From Alcanivorax borkumensis SK2 (GTDB taxonomy: Bacteria > Pseudomonadota > Gammaproteobacteria > Pseudomonadales > Alcanivoracaceae), in the NCBI RefSeq assembly GCF_000009365.1, contig NC_008260.1, positions 1,957,501 through 2,021,500 of the forward strand: a DNA stretch of 64,000 nucleotides. Reading direction: 5' to 3'. This document shows, piece by piece, positions 8,469 through 17,864 of this stretch; within the stretch, counting starts at the first letter, position 1; every line of letters begins with the position of its first letter. Position numbers and translations under genes: made by a program. The notes beneath the pieces are model-generated. The model ran no database searches. It saw only the letters and a list, made by a program, of their open reading frames with translations, and was not told the DNA's origin.

Positions 8469-9419
8469 ATGATAACTACAGCGCTGCCCAGATCTCTCGC
8501 CATTCTATTGACAGCCGCCCTGCTCGCTTTGGGTGGCTGTCAGAGTGTGCCGCCTCCGCAAAGTGCCACAGTGCAAACCTCCCAGCAGGTCGTGGTTCCC
8601 TTTGTCCCCCAAGACGCCTATCAATGTGGCCCGGCCGCACTGGCAATGATGCTGCAATGGGCGGGTAAGCCTGTCAGCGCCGACGCCCTAGTGGACGAAG
8701 TCTGGCTACCGGAGCGCAAAGGATCGCTGGGTATTGAACTGCGTGCCGCCGCCCGCAGCCGCGGTTTAATGGCTTACCCGGTGGAATCTGCCGACCACCT
8801 GTTCCAGGAGTTGCAGGCTAACCGGCCGGTGCTGGTGATGCAGAATTTGGCGCTGCCAAACTGGCCAAAGTGGCACTTCGCGGTGGTTACCGGCTACCGT
8901 AACCAGGGCGATACTGTAGTATTGCACAGCGGTACAACGCAGAGCGACACCAGCCACTGGAACCGCTTTATCCGCACTTGGGCAAGAGCCGATCAATGGG
9001 GATTCACCTTGGTCGCCCCCGGCCAGCTCCCCGCCAGCGCCGAACCGGATGCGCTATTGCGCGCCATCTCTGCATTACCAAATAGCATCGACTTCTGGCC
9101 AGCGGCCGTAGAGGCATTTCCACAAAACGGCCCATTATGGTTTGGCTATGGCAATGCCCTGTGGGCACAAAATAAACAGGCGCAGGCGCGAGCAGCCTTT
9201 GAAAAGGCCGTGCACAATGAACCTGAATTGGCCGCTGCTTGGAATAACTTGGCCTATGCTCAGTTGGCAATGGGAGAGAAACAAGAGGCTAGCAAAAGTC
9301 TCTGCCAGGCCTTAGCGCTGGCTCCGGACGATCCAGAGATCCAGGCGAGTGCCCGCGAAATCGGCAACCAGCCCTGCCCAAAGACCAGCGAGCCTCCCTC
9401 CTCTTCGGCGGCGCCTTAA
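8469..9419 (+). CDS. PA2778-family C39-like cysteine peptidase lipoprotein with TPR domain
   Basis: A 316-residue lipoprotein: the signal peptide ends in LGGC with Cys24 as the lipid-anchored residue. The papain-like/C39 domain shows Cys53 in YQCGPAALAM and a His in KWHFAVVTGY, the expected catalytic pair. C-terminal residues about 215-290 form tetratricopeptide repeats (FGYGNALWAQNKQAQARAAF, then WNNLAYAQLAMGEKQEA). C39 peptidases usually process double-glycine leader peptides; here the enzyme is outside the cytoplasm and not fused to an ABC transporter, so its substrate is unknown. It lies 15 bases behind the PA2779-like gene and the two likely act together. Confidence 0.8.
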   Translation: MITTALPRSLAILLTAALLALGGCQSVPPPQSATVQTSQQVVVPFVPQDAYQCGPAALAMMLQWAGKPVSADALVDEVWLPERKGSLGIELRAAARSRGLMAYPVESADHLFQELQANRPVLVMQNLALPNWPKWHFAVVTGYRNQGDTVVLHSGTTQSDTSHWNRFIRTWARADQWGFTLVAPGQLPASAEPDALLRAISALPNSIDFWPAAVEAFPQNGPLWFGYGNALWAQNKQAQARAAFEKAVHNEPELAAAWNNLAYAQLAMGEKQEASKSLCQALALAPDDPEIQASAREIGNQPCPKTSEPPSSSAAP

Positions 9420-9686
9420 AACGAAGGTTCTGGCTGCTGTGTCACGCCCTGATCACGCCGTTCATGCAGGATTTCGGCCGGTTGCTATATTCGTGGCCAG
9501 TGAGTGCGAGCGTCGCCGTGGAAGCCCTCCCCCTATTATTTACGCACAAAAATAGATGCGTATAACAATCCCCGTCTGAGCATGGGCTTTATCCCCCCTC
9601 TATCTACAACCCTCTTTTCTGCAAACCGTACCAACGGCTCGTATAGAATGGTTCGCGTTACACACAGCCTGAACAAGTGACTATAA

Positions 9687-10358
9687 ATGGATATTGTTTT
9701 TATTCTGGTGGAACCCGCTCGCGGGGAAAACATTGGCGCCGCAGCCCGTGCTATTAAAACCATGGGCTTCTCCCAGTTACGGCTGGTAAACCCCGGCGAT
9801 ATGACCGCCGCCCACTGGGTGGCGCACCACAGCAACGACGTGCTGGAACAAGCCATGATCGTGGATTCCTTGGCGCAGGCCCTGGTTGATGTAGACCTAA
9901 GCATCGGCTGCACCGCCCGGCACCGCTTGCAAAAAGATCGCTACGTGGATGCAGATCACTGTGCCGCACTGGTGGCCGGCAAGGGAAACAGCGTACAGCG
10001 GGTGGCTATCGTTTTTGGCCGGGAAGCCAGCGGTCTCACCGGCGACGAGCTGGGCCTTTGCGACTTGGCTAGCAGTATTCCACTGGCGCAGCAGCAGCCA
10101 TCGCTGAATCTCGCGCAGGCGGTAATGATCTACGCTTGGGAATTGCGCAAGCAACCCGCTGTAAAAATAACAGAACCGGACCCGGCCACTTTTTCCCATA
10201 CGCGTCAGGCAGTGCATCAGCAGCTTGCCTCGTTGCACATACAACCCAATGAAAACCTGCACCAATGGGTAGATGAATTACTACCGCTGGCTAACGACCG
10301 GGAACTGGGCCTGGTTCGCCAATTACTTCGCCGATTATCATCGCAGGGAAAGCAATAG
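9687..10358 (+). CDS. trmJ: tRNA (cytidine/uridine-32-2'-O)-methyltransferase TrmJ
   Basis: A SPOUT-class methyltransferase of 223 residues (E. coli TrmJ is 246). TrmJ methylates the 2'-hydroxyl of residue 32 in the anticodon loop of several tRNAs with S-adenosylmethionine. Family motifs are the opening ILVEPARGENIGAAARA, the knot segment AIVFGREASGLTGDEL and SIPLAQQQPSLNLAQAV. The gene stands alone after a 267-base gap in which I see no other gene. It ends 52 bases before the ATG of the channel gene. Confidence 0.92.
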   Translation: MDIVFILVEPARGENIGAAARAIKTMGFSQLRLVNPGDMTAAHWVAHHSNDVLEQAMIVDSLAQALVDVDLSIGCTARHRLQKDRYVDADHCAALVAGKGNSVQRVAIVFGREASGLTGDELGLCDLASSIPLAQQQPSLNLAQAVMIYAWELRKQPAVKITEPDPATFSHTRQAVHQQLASLHIQPNENLHQWVDELLPLANDRELGLVRQLLRRLSSQGKQ

Positions 10359-10410
10359 CCCCGACCCTGTGATACAAAGATACCCATACTTTCCAAGAGC
10401 CCTCCTTATT

Positions 10411-13400
10411 ATGGATCGACGCCTGCCTCTCGTCTTGCTGATATTGCTGCCCGTTCTCGCCATGGCACAGTCCGCCAGCTTCACCTTGCCCGGTGTTGGC
10501 GACCTACAAAAACAGCTTACTGAAACCAACGACAAGCAATCCGACGGCACGCAAAACCCTGAAAAGGAACAGCTCAAGCAAACACTGAAATTCCGAGAGG
10601 AAATCGATAGCAACCAGAAAAAAATCGAGGAGCTAAAACGCTTTTCCAATAAAGCAGCTAGCGAGCGCCGGCAACTAAACGCGGAACTTATACGCCTGCG
10701 TCAACAGAGAGAAACCGATTGGAGCAAGCATTACGCCGGCGAAACACTTGAAACACTGGTACAAACGCTGGTCAATGAATTAAACGCTCTGGAAACGAAC
10801 CAAGAAGATCTAGCCGACGCCAACAGCGACCTGACCCGTACCCAGACCCTTCCGGAGCAGGCTCAAAACGTAATCAGCAAAGCTATGGACAGGCTCGACA
10901 CCATCCGCTCACGCCTCAATCAGGGTATAGATGAAGATGGCGAGCCCTTATCTGAATTGCAGACACGCAGCCTAAACACGGAGATCAGCGCCCTGGAATC
11001 ACGCATCGAGCGTTACAACCAGGAATTGGCTATCGTCGACAAGCAACAGGACATTGCCCGGCTGAGACAACAGAGCGACAAACAAAAACAACTCATCATC
11101 GAGGCAAAACTGGATGCCCTGCAGCCACTGATTAATGAACGGCGCCTAAACCAACTGGAGCCGACCGCTAAATCACCGGATACAGACCTTCCCACAAGCG
11201 TGCTGGACCACCCGCAAGTCAAGCAAGCCATGGCAAAAAATAGCCAGCTGCGCGAGCAATTGGCCCGCGTCAGCGAACGCGTAAACAGCCGGTTACGCGA
11301 GGCGGTCACGACAAAAACCGAACTGGACAAGGCCCGCTCTCTCTCATCCACCGTTAACGACCAAATCCGCATGCTCGATGGCAGCCTGCTGTTATCGCGT
11401 ATTCTTTACGAACAACAAAAAAGCCTGCCTCAGGATCAGGGTGAGCTGAACCTGGAAAAGGAGATTTCCAATACCCGCCTGAATCAGTTCGAAATCCAAC
11501 AGGCCATGCAAGATCTAAATGATGCGCCCCTGCCCTCACAGGCTAAAATAGACGCCCCCTTGAGCCCGGCCCTAGAGGAAGCCTTTGCCCTTCTGCGCGA
11601 AGAGCGCTTGGCCATTTACGATCAACTGGATCAAGAACTGAGCCGCCAATTGGCGATCCTGACGCGTACCCAGCTTAGCCATGAACAACTACGTAAAATC
11701 ACCCGCAGCTTACACAACACCATTTCCGAACAAACCTTCTGGATGCCCAGCAACCAACCTCTCAGTTTCGAATGGCTCGGCAAGCTACCTAAGGAGTTAA
11801 TGGAACAACTTAAAGCCATTCCCTGGGCTGATCTGCAGGAGGGCACCAGCGAGCTGCTCACTCGCAAATGGGCCTGGTTGATCGGCCTAATTCTCCCGGC
11901 GGCGTTGTTGATGCTGATTCGCAATAAACTGAAATCGCGCATTGATACAATGAATAAGGATGTGGGTTTCCTGCGCCGTGACAGCCAGGCCCATACGCCC
12001 CTGAGTTTGCTTTATACTTTTTTAATTGCTGCCCCATTCCCGCTTTTCCTTGTCTTGCTGGCTGCTGGCCTATGGGTACAGCCCGGCACGTTCACTAGCG
12101 TCATGGGCGCCGCCATGGCCCAAGTCGCCTTGCTGTGGCTAGTTTTTGAAGTGCTCTATCGTCTACTCAAGAACAATGGCATCGCACAACGCCAGTTCCG
12201 CTGGAGTAGGGAATACAACCAACAAATGCGCCGGCGCCTGCTAGTAACCGGCTTGGCGTTAATCCCCCTCACGTTACTGGTCGCGTTCGGCGATCAGTGG
12301 CCTGCCCAACTCAGCAACGATCGGCTAGGTCTAGTGATTATGATGGTGGCCATGATCACCATCATGGTGAGCTTGCCTTGGGTGGCCCAGTCATACCCCG
12401 GCCGTCATTACAGCCGCACCATGCGCAGCCTCGCCACGGGGCTATGTATTCTTGCCCCACTCACTCTCATCGTGCTCACTGGCGTGGGTTACTACTACAC
12501 ATCAGTACGGCTCACCGGACACATGATTTACAGCCTTTATCTGATTGCGTTGTGGATCATCCTAGATGCTACCGCTGTACGCGGGCTCGCCGTGGCTGCG
12601 CAGCGGCTATCCTATAAGCGGGCCGTGGCCCAGCGCGAAGCGGAACAAAAAGAAGAGACCAGCAGCGCTGAAGCTGTAGAAGTCGAAGAGCCGCAATTGG
12701 ACCTAAAACAAGTCAACGAGCAGTCTCTGCGTCTTATCCGCTTAGCACTAGTCGCTGTTATTGGTTTATTGGTCTACTGGGTCTGGTCAGATGTGCTATA
12801 TGCTTTAGCTTATACCGACAACATTGTCCTGTGGGAAACCGCGGAAGGCACAGGCCAAGCCACCACCACCTCGCCCATCAGCCTTGGCGATGTGATGACC
12901 TCTCTGATCATCGGTGTAGTGACCTTTCTGCTGGCCAGTAATCTACCTGGGCTCCTGGAAGTGTTAGTGCTATCACGGCTAGACCTGCGCCAAGGCACCA
13001 GTTATGCCACCACCACCCTGCTCTCCTACGTCATTGTGGCCAGCGGCATCATACTCACCCTTGGCGCCCTAGGGCTCAGTTGGGACAAAATGCAATGGCT
13101 AGTAGCGGCATTAGGCGTGGGTCTGGGCTTTGGCCTGCAGGAAATCTTCGCCAATTTTATTTCCGGCATCATCCTGCTATTCGAACGGCCCATCCGCATT
13201 GGTGACGTGATTACCATTAATAACTTGGACGGCACGGTCAGCCGCATTCGCATTCGCGCCACCACGCTGATTGATTTCGACCGCAAAGAAATCCTGGTTC
13301 CTAACAAGGTGTTCGTCACCGAGCGGCTAATTAACTGGTCTCTGTCCGACACCGTGACTCGGATCATCCTCAAGGTGGGCTTTGCCTACGGTTCCGACTT

Positions 13401-13764
13401 ACAGAAGTGCCGCGACATCCTGCTACAAGCGGCCAAAGAAAATGGCCGAGTGTTACACGACCCTGAACCGGTAGTGCTGTTTATGGGCTTCGGTGCCAGC
13501 ACGCTGGACCACGAACTGCGCGTCCATGTGGATAATATCAACGACCGCTTGGCCGCCACCGATGAGATTAACCGCCACATTGATGCTATGTGCAACGAAC
13601 ATGGCGTGGAAATTGCCTTCAGCCAGCTGGATATTCATATCCGCAACGGCAACGGCGAGCAGCTAAACCTGGAAACCCATTCGGCTGAAGACAGTGGGGA
13701 CACCACCGCGCGCCCCTCGGATGCCAACGACGGCAAATCCAATCAGACCAAGGATCCGAAATAA
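10411..13764 (+). CDS. Large mechanosensitive channel, MscK/KefA type
   Basis: A 1117-residue MscS-superfamily channel in the MscK/MscM size class. A cleavable signal (1-20) leads to a long periplasmic coiled-coil domain rich in Gln/Glu/Arg (about 25-480), then about ten transmembrane segments, and the MscS core: the pore helix region followed by LGFGLQEIFANFISGIILLF and the beta domain GDVITINNLDGTVSRIRIRAT. These channels open under membrane tension and release solutes during osmotic downshock. The start at ATG 10411 is chosen because it gives a clean signal peptide; an upstream frame from 10273 would overlap trmJ. The C-terminal tail is short and polar. Which paralogue it corresponds to (MscK or YbdG/MscM-like) is not settled. 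Confidence 0.9.
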   Translation: MDRRLPLVLLILLPVLAMAQSASFTLPGVGDLQKQLTETNDKQSDGTQNPEKEQLKQTLKFREEIDSNQKKIEELKRFSNKAASERRQLNAELIRLRQQRETDWSKHYAGETLETLVQTLVNELNALETNQEDLADANSDLTRTQTLPEQAQNVISKAMDRLDTIRSRLNQGIDEDGEPLSELQTRSLNTEISALESRIERYNQELAIVDKQQDIARLRQQSDKQKQLIIEAKLDALQPLINERRLNQLEPTAKSPDTDLPTSVLDHPQVKQAMAKNSQLREQLARVSERVNSRLREAVTTKTELDKARSLSSTVNDQIRMLDGSLLLSRILYEQQKSLPQDQGELNLEKEISNTRLNQFEIQQAMQDLNDAPLPSQAKIDAPLSPALEEAFALLREERLAIYDQLDQELSRQLAILTRTQLSHEQLRKITRSLHNTISEQTFWMPSNQPLSFEWLGKLPKELMEQLKAIPWADLQEGTSELLTRKWAWLIGLILPAALLMLIRNKLKSRIDTMNKDVGFLRRDSQAHTPLSLLYTFLIAAPFPLFLVLLAAGLWVQPGTFTSVMGAAMAQVALLWLVFEVLYRLLKNNGIAQRQFRWSREYNQQMRRRLLVTGLALIPLTLLVAFGDQWPAQLSNDRLGLVIMMVAMITIMVSLPWVAQSYPGRHYSRTMRSLATGLCILAPLTLIVLTGVGYYYTSVRLTGHMIYSLYLIALWIILDATAVRGLAVAAQRLSYKRAVAQREAEQKEETSSAEAVEVEEPQLDLKQVNEQSLRLIRLALVAVIGLLVYWVWSDVLYALAYTDNIVLWETAEGTGQATTTSPISLGDVMTSLIIGVVTFLLASNLPGLLEVLVLSRLDLRQGTSYATTTLLSYVIVASGIILTLGALGLSWDKMQWLVAALGVGLGFGLQEIFANFISGIILLFERPIRIGDVITINNLDGTVSRIRIRATTLIDFDRKEILVPNKVFVTERLINWSLSDTVTRIILKVGFAYGSDLQKCRDILLQAAKENGRVLHDPEPVVLFMGFGASTLDHELRVHVDNINDRLAATDEINRHIDAMCNEHGVEIAFSQLDIHIRNGNGEQLNLETHSAEDSGDTTARPSDANDGKSNQTKDPK

Positions 13765-13788
13765 TCACCGTAGCATAGGCGCGTCGCT

Positions 13789-13836
13789 GGCGGCGCGATG
13801 GCTTGCTGAGTTCACTGCAAGGGGGATCGCGCCGCC
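13789..13836. repeat. REP-like palindrome / bidirectional terminator candidate
   Basis: A perfect 11-bp inverted repeat, GGCGGCGCGAT at 13789-13799 and its complement at 13826-13836, with a 26-base loop. A second small palindrome CCGCC-TAC-GGCGG overlaps the right arm. It lies between the convergent channel gene and the monooxygenase-fold gene, where transcription from both sides must end. There is no T-run, so it resembles an extragenic palindrome more than a canonical terminator. Confidence 0.5.
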
Positions 13837-13852
13837 TACGGCGGAGTCAGCT

Positions 13853-14155
13853 TTACAGCACCACCTCAAAACATTCCAACTGCGGCGGCCCCAGGTAGAT
13901 ATCCCGGCGTGCACCCGCGTTGGCATGGGCCTTGCGGAACGCCTCGGACTTAGTCCAGCCTTCAAATGCTTCACGCGATTCCCAAGTGGCGTGGGATGAG
14001 AATAATGTGTACTCCTCATTGCTCGCGCCCTGCAGAAGGTGAAAACTCTTGAAACCCGGCACCTCTTTCAGGAAAGTGTCGCGCCCTTTCCAAATCTCTA
14101 CAAAATCCTGCTCACAGCCCAGTTTGATCTTGAAGCGGTTCATGGCGATATACAT
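13853..14155 (-). CDS. Antibiotic-biosynthesis-monooxygenase-fold protein (HmoB/IsdG-like)
   Basis: A 100-residue dimeric alpha-beta barrel (ABM domain) protein. The pattern MNRFKIKLGCEQDFVEIW, then VPGFKSFHLLQG and SSHATWESREAFEGWTKSEAF, is typical of the heme-monooxygenase/ABM family. Some members degrade heme, others are quinol monooxygenases or have no known activity. The start at 14155 is chosen because GGAGG lies at 14161-14165 on the coding strand, five bases before the ATG; the longer frame to 14230 has no such signal. It is a single gene divergent from prpE. Confidence 0.75.
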   Translation of the reverse strand: MYIAMNRFKIKLGCEQDFVEIWKGRDTFLKEVPGFKSFHLLQGASNEEYTLFSSHATWESREAFEGWTKSEAFRKAHANAGARRDIYLGPPQLECFEVVL

Positions 14156-14385
14156 CTCACCCTCCGTCATTGTGAATGTGGCCCCATGGTGACGCACTCG
14201 CGCAAAAAGTGCATTGACGTAAACACGCACTACTTTTTCACGAGCCCGCCCACCGTAGCCCTCAATTTTGAACTTAAGTCTAATTTTTTACAGGTCCACC
14301 CTCGTCTAGCATAAGATCACACAACGCAACCCTGTGTTCTGACCGACAGTTGCCCAACAATGCCCCGATGCCCGCCAGATTGACT

Positions 14386-14411
14386 CCCCCGTTACCCAAT
14401 AAGAACGGGGG
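14386..14411 (+). other. Hairpin in the leader of prpE
   Basis: CCCCCGTT at 14386-14393 pairs with AACGGGGG at 14404-14411 across a 10-base loop, ending 29 bases before the prpE ATG. No T-run follows, so it is not a simple terminator. It may affect mRNA stability or regulation. The rest of the 285-base gap is AT-rich and contains no gene. Confidence 0.4.
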
Positions 14412-14440
14412 GAGAAACTGGCTACAAAAAGAGGTCCAGC

Positions 14441-16333
14441 ATGAGCTACCAACAAGAATATTCCGCATCCATTACCACACCGGAAGCATTCTGGGCCGCC
14501 AAGGCCCGCCAACTGGACTGGTTCAGCTTTCCCTCTACCATTCTCGGCAAAGATGAAAACGGCATTGATCGCTGGTTTACCGATGGCGTGCTGAACACCG
14601 CCCACATGGCACTAGACGCCAACGTGGCCGCAGGCCGTGGTGACCAGGTGGCCATCTATTACGACTCGCCCGTCACCAACAGCAAACAAGCCATCAGCTA
14701 TGCCGAGCTCACCGACCGGGTGGCCATCTTCGCCGGCGCACTACAACAACAAGGGGTGAAAAAAGGCGATCGGGTGCTGATCTACATGCCCATGATTCCC
14801 GAAGCCGCCGTGGCCATGCTCGCCACTGCACGCCTTGGCGCCATTCACTCCGTAGTATTTGGCGGGTTTGCTGCCCATGAACTGGCCGTGCGTATTGATG
14901 ACGCACAACCCAAGGTCATTGTCTCGGCTTCTTGCGGAGTGGAAGTGAACAAGCTCATCCATTACAAGCCGCTGGTGGATGCTGCTATTGAGCAGGCAGA
15001 GCACAAACCGGAACACAACATTATTTACCAACGCCCCCAGGCCAAAGCCGAACTGAAGGTCGATCGGGATCTGGACTGGCAAGCGGTTGTTTCCGCCGCT
15101 AGCCCCGTAGAGTGCACCCCGGTTCTGGCCACCGATCCGCTGTATATCCTCTATACCTCCGGCACCACCGGCAAACCTAAAGGGGTTATCCGCGACAATG
15201 GCAGCCACGCCGTGGCCATGCATTACAGTATGAAAGCCATCTACAATATGGACCCAGGTGACACTTTCTGGGCCGCTTCAGACGTGGGCTGGGTAGTCGG
15301 CCACTCCTACATTGTCTATGCCCCTCTGCTCGCAGGCCTATCCAGCGTGCTCTATGAAGGCAAACCGGTACGCACACCCGACGCCGCCGCTTTCTGGCGG
15401 GTAGCAGAAGAATACAAGGTAAAAGCCCTGTTCTCCGCCCCCACAGCATTTCGCGCCATTAAGAAAGAAGACCCTAACGCCGAAGGCATCAAGCAACATG
15501 ATCTATCGGCCTTGGAAACAATTTTCATGGCCGGCGAGCGCCTGGACCCGCCCACCTACGAATGGGTTAAGGGGATCACCGGCTTGCCAGTCGTAGACCA
15601 CTGGTGGCAAACTGAAACCGGCTGGGGCATCTGCGCCAACCTCATGGGCATTGATCCCAAGCCCTGCAAGCCCGGCTCCGCTACCTTGCCCGCCCCCGGC
15701 TACGATATACGCATCCTAGATGACAACGGCAACGAACTAGGCCCCAACCAGCAGGGCAACGTGGCGATCAAACTGCCACTACCTCCCAGCTGCCTACCCT
15801 CCATCTGGGGCAATCATTCTCGCTTCCTCGCAGGCTACCTAGAACAGTTCCCCGGCTATTACACCTCCGGAGATGGTGGCTACAAAGATGCAGACGGCTA
15901 CGTGTTCATCATGGGCCGCACCGACGACGTGATTAACGTAGCCGGCCACCGCCTTTCCACCGGCGAAATGGAAGAGGTGCTCGCCGGCCACCCCGCCGTG
16001 GCCGAATGCGCCGTAATCGGTATTGCTGACGACCTGAAGGGCCAAGTCCCCCTAGGGCTGGTATTACTCAAAGATGGTACAGACGTGAACGCCGCCACCC
16101 TCAACCAAGAGCTGGTCGCCCGTATCCGCCAAGAAATCGGCGCTGTCGCCTGCTTGAAAGACACTCTCATCACCCAGCGCCTACCCAAAACCCGTTCCGG
16201 CAAGATCCTGCGTAAATTACTGCGCCAGATAGCCAATGGCGAGCAATACAACATTCCATCCACCATTGATGATCCAGCGAGTATTCCGGAGATTGAGGGT
16301 TTGCTAAAGGAGAGAGCGCTAATTAGCGGCTAA
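14441..16333 (+). CDS. prpE: Propionyl-CoA synthetase (propionate-CoA ligase)
   Basis: A 630-residue AMP-forming acyl-CoA synthetase, the usual length of PrpE. Motifs are the phosphate-binding YTSGTTGKPKGV (about 236-247), WWQTETGWG (about 389-397), the hinge GRTDDVINVAGHRLSTGEMEE (about 491-511) and the adenylation Lys in TRSGKILRKLLR near the C-terminus. It activates propionate, and probably acetate more weakly, to the CoA thioester. No prpB/C/D genes are adjacent, so it is likely a stand-alone salvage enzyme, useful in a cell that oxidises odd-chain fatty acids or alkanes (inference). An AGAGG site precedes the ATG. Confidence 0.9.
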   Translation: MSYQQEYSASITTPEAFWAAKARQLDWFSFPSTILGKDENGIDRWFTDGVLNTAHMALDANVAAGRGDQVAIYYDSPVTNSKQAISYAELTDRVAIFAGALQQQGVKKGDRVLIYMPMIPEAAVAMLATARLGAIHSVVFGGFAAHELAVRIDDAQPKVIVSASCGVEVNKLIHYKPLVDAAIEQAEHKPEHNIIYQRPQAKAELKVDRDLDWQAVVSAASPVECTPVLATDPLYILYTSGTTGKPKGVIRDNGSHAVAMHYSMKAIYNMDPGDTFWAASDVGWVVGHSYIVYAPLLAGLSSVLYEGKPVRTPDAAAFWRVAEEYKVKALFSAPTAFRAIKKEDPNAEGIKQHDLSALETIFMAGERLDPPTYEWVKGITGLPVVDHWWQTETGWGICANLMGIDPKPCKPGSATLPAPGYDIRILDDNGNELGPNQQGNVAIKLPLPPSCLPSIWGNHSRFLAGYLEQFPGYYTSGDGGYKDADGYVFIMGRTDDVINVAGHRLSTGEMEEVLAGHPAVAECAVIGIADDLKGQVPLGLVLLKDGTDVNAATLNQELVARIRQEIGAVACLKDTLITQRLPKTRSGKILRKLLRQIANGEQYNIPSTIDDPASIPEIEGLLKERALISG

Positions 16334-16913
16334 CACCATCATCCTGTCCTGATCGCTTTCTGGAAGACGGCAATTAACCCTGAAACCGTCTGCACGAACC
16401 GGAAGTCGTGTGTATCGGCAAGGGTAAATGCCCACCCTGATCAGCAACACCGACAAAACAGTAGCGAGCCCATCATCGACCATCCGAACAGCGATAGCAG
16501 GATGTCCCGAACGTTCTGCCGGGGCGCTTGTGACGACAAAATACACGCGGCGCTCTGCGCCGCTAACGAATAAATAAACCAAGCCCCCTGAGTTACTGGT
16601 TTTCTGGATACAGCCTTTTGCAGAGCCCGCTACACGCATAACGAATGTGAACTAAAAGCGATGCACAGTGTGTCGATAACGGGCTATGCCCCTTAGCATG
16701 ACCAGCCCCCCGTCCTTCAATCGCAAGCTCTGCTAGCAAACTCTCAGCCAGCGTCACTGTACTGTAATTTTTTGCGCCTAAATTAATACGCGTTTCACCG
16801 CCGTCCGGTTGTCACTTAGCAGTTTGCACCACTCAGTGCATGCCGATAGTCCTTCAGTGGACATAGAAAATGCTCTCCCTCATCAGGCACAACAAGACAC
16901 AAGGATTACGGCA
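16334..16913. other. 580-base stretch without a supported gene
   Basis: Open frames here are short, overlap each other and lack ribosome-binding sites or recognisable motifs. One perfect hairpin, GCGGCGC-TCT-GCGCCGC, lies at 16547-16563. The AT-rich part near 16765-16795 could hold the promoter of the following secreted-protein gene, but I cannot define boxes with confidence. Confidence 0.5.
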
Positions 16914-17786
16914 ATGAGAAATCGCTATCGGCTACTTGCCCTCTTCCTGTTGTTGCCCGTCGGCAGTGCGCTGGCCAACCCTGATGTGACCTCCCGCGAA
17001 TACAAGCTAATGCTACATGTCGCCCCCTTCAGCTATAGCACTGAAAGCGCCACCGTCACCTCGCTGCTCGATGATGCGCACAACGCAATAGAGCACGCTA
17101 TTAACCGCAGCGTGAGCGGCTTGCCGTGGCTAGAAAAGCAACGCGACATCAGTTTTTTCGACACGCAGGGCAGCTGTGAGCTTCGTCGCCGCGGCTACTC
17201 TTTGCGAGAGCGAGTTGAAAACGGCGCCTCCGAGGTCGCGCTGAAGTTTCGTTCCCCAGACCGTTATCTTTCAGATTTCGAGGATGTCTCCTCCGACACT
17301 CCAGGTGCCGAGACGAAACTTGAGTCCGACGTGAGCGCCAATGCCAACGAACCCTTCAAGGTCGTCTATAGCCACTCCACCAAAGCCCCCAACGCGCGCA
17401 CTATTAATAAAATAGAGGATGTTAACGTCCACTTCCCTGAATTTCATTCCCACTACGGGCTCGATGATGACCTCGCTTTATCTTTAGTCGGCAACCTGAG
17501 CGTGCGCGAACATGTCTACCGCGGTGTCGAAATAGACCTGGGGCAGCACGATGCGCAAATCAGCGTCACCCTCTGGTACCAAGGCATCCCCTCGGGCAGC
17601 CAAAAACCGCTAGTCGCCGAAATCTCGTTCAAGTATGAAGACGTATCGGCGGACTACACACGCAAAGTGGTCAACCGCGCCAAGGACTCCTTCGAGGCAC
17701 TCAAGAGCCTCAGCGGGTGGGTTGATTCCGACTCCAAAACCAAGACCACCTTTGTTTACGAATATATCCCAACATTTTGTCAGTAG
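16914..17786 (+). CDS. Exported CYTH-like protein of unknown function
   Basis: A 290-residue protein with a signal peptide (1-20, cleavage after ALA). The region around residues 80-125 reads FFDTQGSCELRRRGYSLRER, then EVALKFRSPD, which resembles the middle strands of the CYTH (triphosphate tunnel) fold: 'FDT..L...G..LR.R......LK'. The N-terminal ExExK signature is only partly present (REYKLML). CYTH proteins bind or hydrolyse triphosphate compounds, but nearly all are cytoplasmic, so a secreted one would be unusual. The start at 16914 is chosen for the signal peptide and an AAGGA 10 bases upstream. It lies 78 bases before a phytase-like lipoprotein gene. Treat the fold as tentative. Confidence 0.6.
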   Translation: MRNRYRLLALFLLLPVGSALANPDVTSREYKLMLHVAPFSYSTESATVTSLLDDAHNAIEHAINRSVSGLPWLEKQRDISFFDTQGSCELRRRGYSLRERVENGASEVALKFRSPDRYLSDFEDVSSDTPGAETKLESDVSANANEPFKVVYSHSTKAPNARTINKIEDVNVHFPEFHSHYGLDDDLALSLVGNLSVREHVYRGVEIDLGQHDAQISVTLWYQGIPSGSQKPLVAEISFKYEDVSADYTRKVVNRAKDSFEALKSLSGWVDSDSKTKTTFVYEYIPTFCQ

Positions 17787-17864
17787 CGCGAGCACTGCTC
17801 GTGCCCCGTGGCCTTATGCCGGAATAATTTCAGCGATTTTTTTGAAAAAAAAGGAATAAAACGG

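Noticed and set aside
16319..16639. 106-residue minus-strand open frame behind prpE
   Set aside because: No ribosome-binding site, no motif, and it overlaps the end of prpE; could be chance.
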